Shown here in pieces: positions 63,505 to 64,000 of a stretch of DNA of 64,000 bases. The stretch comes from Gaiellasilicea sp963731615 (GTDB lineage Bacteria; Actinomycetota; Thermoleophilia; Gaiellales; Gaiellaceae), in contig CAVSWD010000009.1 of NCBI GenBank assembly GCA_963731615.1, positions 335,135-399,134 on the forward strand, in the 5' to 3' direction. Numbering within the stretch: position 1 is the first letter of the stretch; each line of letters opens with the position of its first letter. The position numbers were made by a program, and so were the translations under genes. The notes under the pieces were generated by a model. That model was given only the letters and a program-made list of their open reading frames with translations. It searched no databases and was not told the origin of the DNA.

Positions 63505-64000
63505 CAACCGCCCCAGGTTCGATCCGCTCGGCCTGCTGCAGGCGCTCGACCGGCATCGAGTCACCTACATCGTCGTCGGCAGCTTCGCCCGCATCATCCA
63601 AGGCGCTGACGAGATGACCCGCGGCGTCGACGTCGTTCCTGCCATGCGTGAGGAGAACCTGCGACGCTTGGACCTCGCACTCGACGAACTCGGCGCCCGC
63701 CGCGCCGACCGGAAGAAGCTCACGCCTCTCCAGGACGACCCGTCGCCCGAGCCGGTGCTCGCGCTCAGCGACCGACCTCGGCGCACTGAAGGTCATCCCC
63801 CAGCCGGACGGGACGCGGGGCTACGACGACCTCAGACGAGCCGCCACGCGGGAGTACCTCGGCAAAGGGGTGCGCTCCTAGGTCGCGTCCGTCGGCGACC
63901 TCGCCCGCATGATCTCCGCCGTCGGCCGCGAGGACGACATTCCGAAGCTCATGGCGATGCGGCGGATCGCCGAACTCGAAGTCGGCCGCGGACTCGAGCT
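63497..64000 (+). CDS. Nucleotidyltransferase, AbiEii-like, broken and partial
   Basis: FDPLGLLQALDRHRVTYIVVGSFARIIQGADEMTRGVDVVPAMREENLRRLDLALDELGARRAD is a small nucleotidyltransferase with a GSFA turn and an Asp in the RGVDVV segment. The frame shifts near 63765, and after KGVRS there is an in-frame TAG at 63879-63881, followed by VASVGDLARMISAVGREDDIPKLMAMRRIAELE, the family's usual end. It may be decayed or misread. The window ends before its stop. Confidence 0.6.
   Translation, partial: MADNRPRFDPLGLLQALDRHRVTYIVVGSFARIIQGADEMTRGVDVVPAMREENLRRLDLALDELGARRADRKKLTPLQDDPSPEPVLALSDRPRRTEGHPPAGRDAGLRRPQTSRHAGVPRQRGALLGRVRRRPRPHDLRRRPRGRHSEAHGDAADRRTRSRPRTRA

Noticed and set aside
63879..63881. 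In-frame TAG as a recoded codon
   Set aside because: A frameshift lies just upstream and there is no sign of pyrrolysine genes; decay or error is simpler.

Overview
The window is high-GC bacterial chromosome. Gene order (rpsF-ssb-rpsR-rplI-dnaB-purA, then purDBCSQ), frequent GTG/TTG starts, SARP and NB-ARC type regulators, F420-type nitroreductase-fold proteins, Ku, VanW-family proteins and a Bacillus/actinobacterial-type LexA box suggest an actinobacterium, most likely of the Thermoleophilia (Gaiella/Solirubrobacter-like) group. The lineage is inferred from gene content only. About twenty recognisable genes, including purL, purC and selA, are broken by one-base frameshifts, so the sequence probably carries residual indel errors from long-read or metagenome assembly. 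I annotate such genes at full extent and say where the frame changes.

Layout. (1) 1-3962, minus: purL and purF with a downstream MOSC protein. (2) 4007-14907: a mixed block of small transport, regulatory and enzyme genes (two EamA transporters, GNAT, ArsR, PadR with hydrolase, VOC, ANT-like, GFA, F420-type, MOSC, proline racemase family, Ku) that separates purL from purQ. (3) 14924-20898, minus: purQ, purS, purC, purB, purD, purA. (4) 20934-24224, minus: dnaB, rplI, rpsR, ssb, rpsF. (5) 24344-27301: small membrane proteins, an amidase, a zinc ribbon and an aldo-keto reductase. (6) 27399-33553: a selenocysteine island with tRNA-Sec, an AhpD-like selenoprotein with in-frame UGA, a cupin, a nitrilase, selB and selA. 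(7) 33595-37738: VanW, a LOG protein and a site-2-like protease. (8) 37779-48910: a large SARP/NB-ARC regulator flanked by two triple 11-bp-period repeats, a LuxR-type AAA regulator, and three secreted paralogues built on a shared Cys-containing module plus collagen-like repeats. (9) 48927-59768: MoaD-MoaE fusion, GntR, an acyl-CoA mutase large subunit, an ABC-2 exporter, a glycosyltransferase, secG, tRNA-Leu, a threonine dehydratase-like gene and lexA. (10) 59756-64000: RNase P RNA followed at once by a tyrosine integrase, small DNA-binding proteins, a TOPRIM primase and an XRE/nucleotidyltransferase pair, which looks like an integrative element beside rnpB.

How the genes work together. The strongest biological story is the selenocysteine island. 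tRNA-Sec (27399-27494), SelA and SelB provide most of the machinery; selD is not in the window. The nearby gene at 28862 has a UGA exactly where AhpD has its second catalytic Cys. The second story is the SARP locus. Triple heptamer repeats lie in front of a 57-codon secreted peptide gene and in the divergent region between the SARP and a collagen-like secreted protein, giving a testable small regulon. A family of palindromic repeats (four copies) is scattered through the left half; one copy forms the coding sequence of the PurF C-terminal tail.
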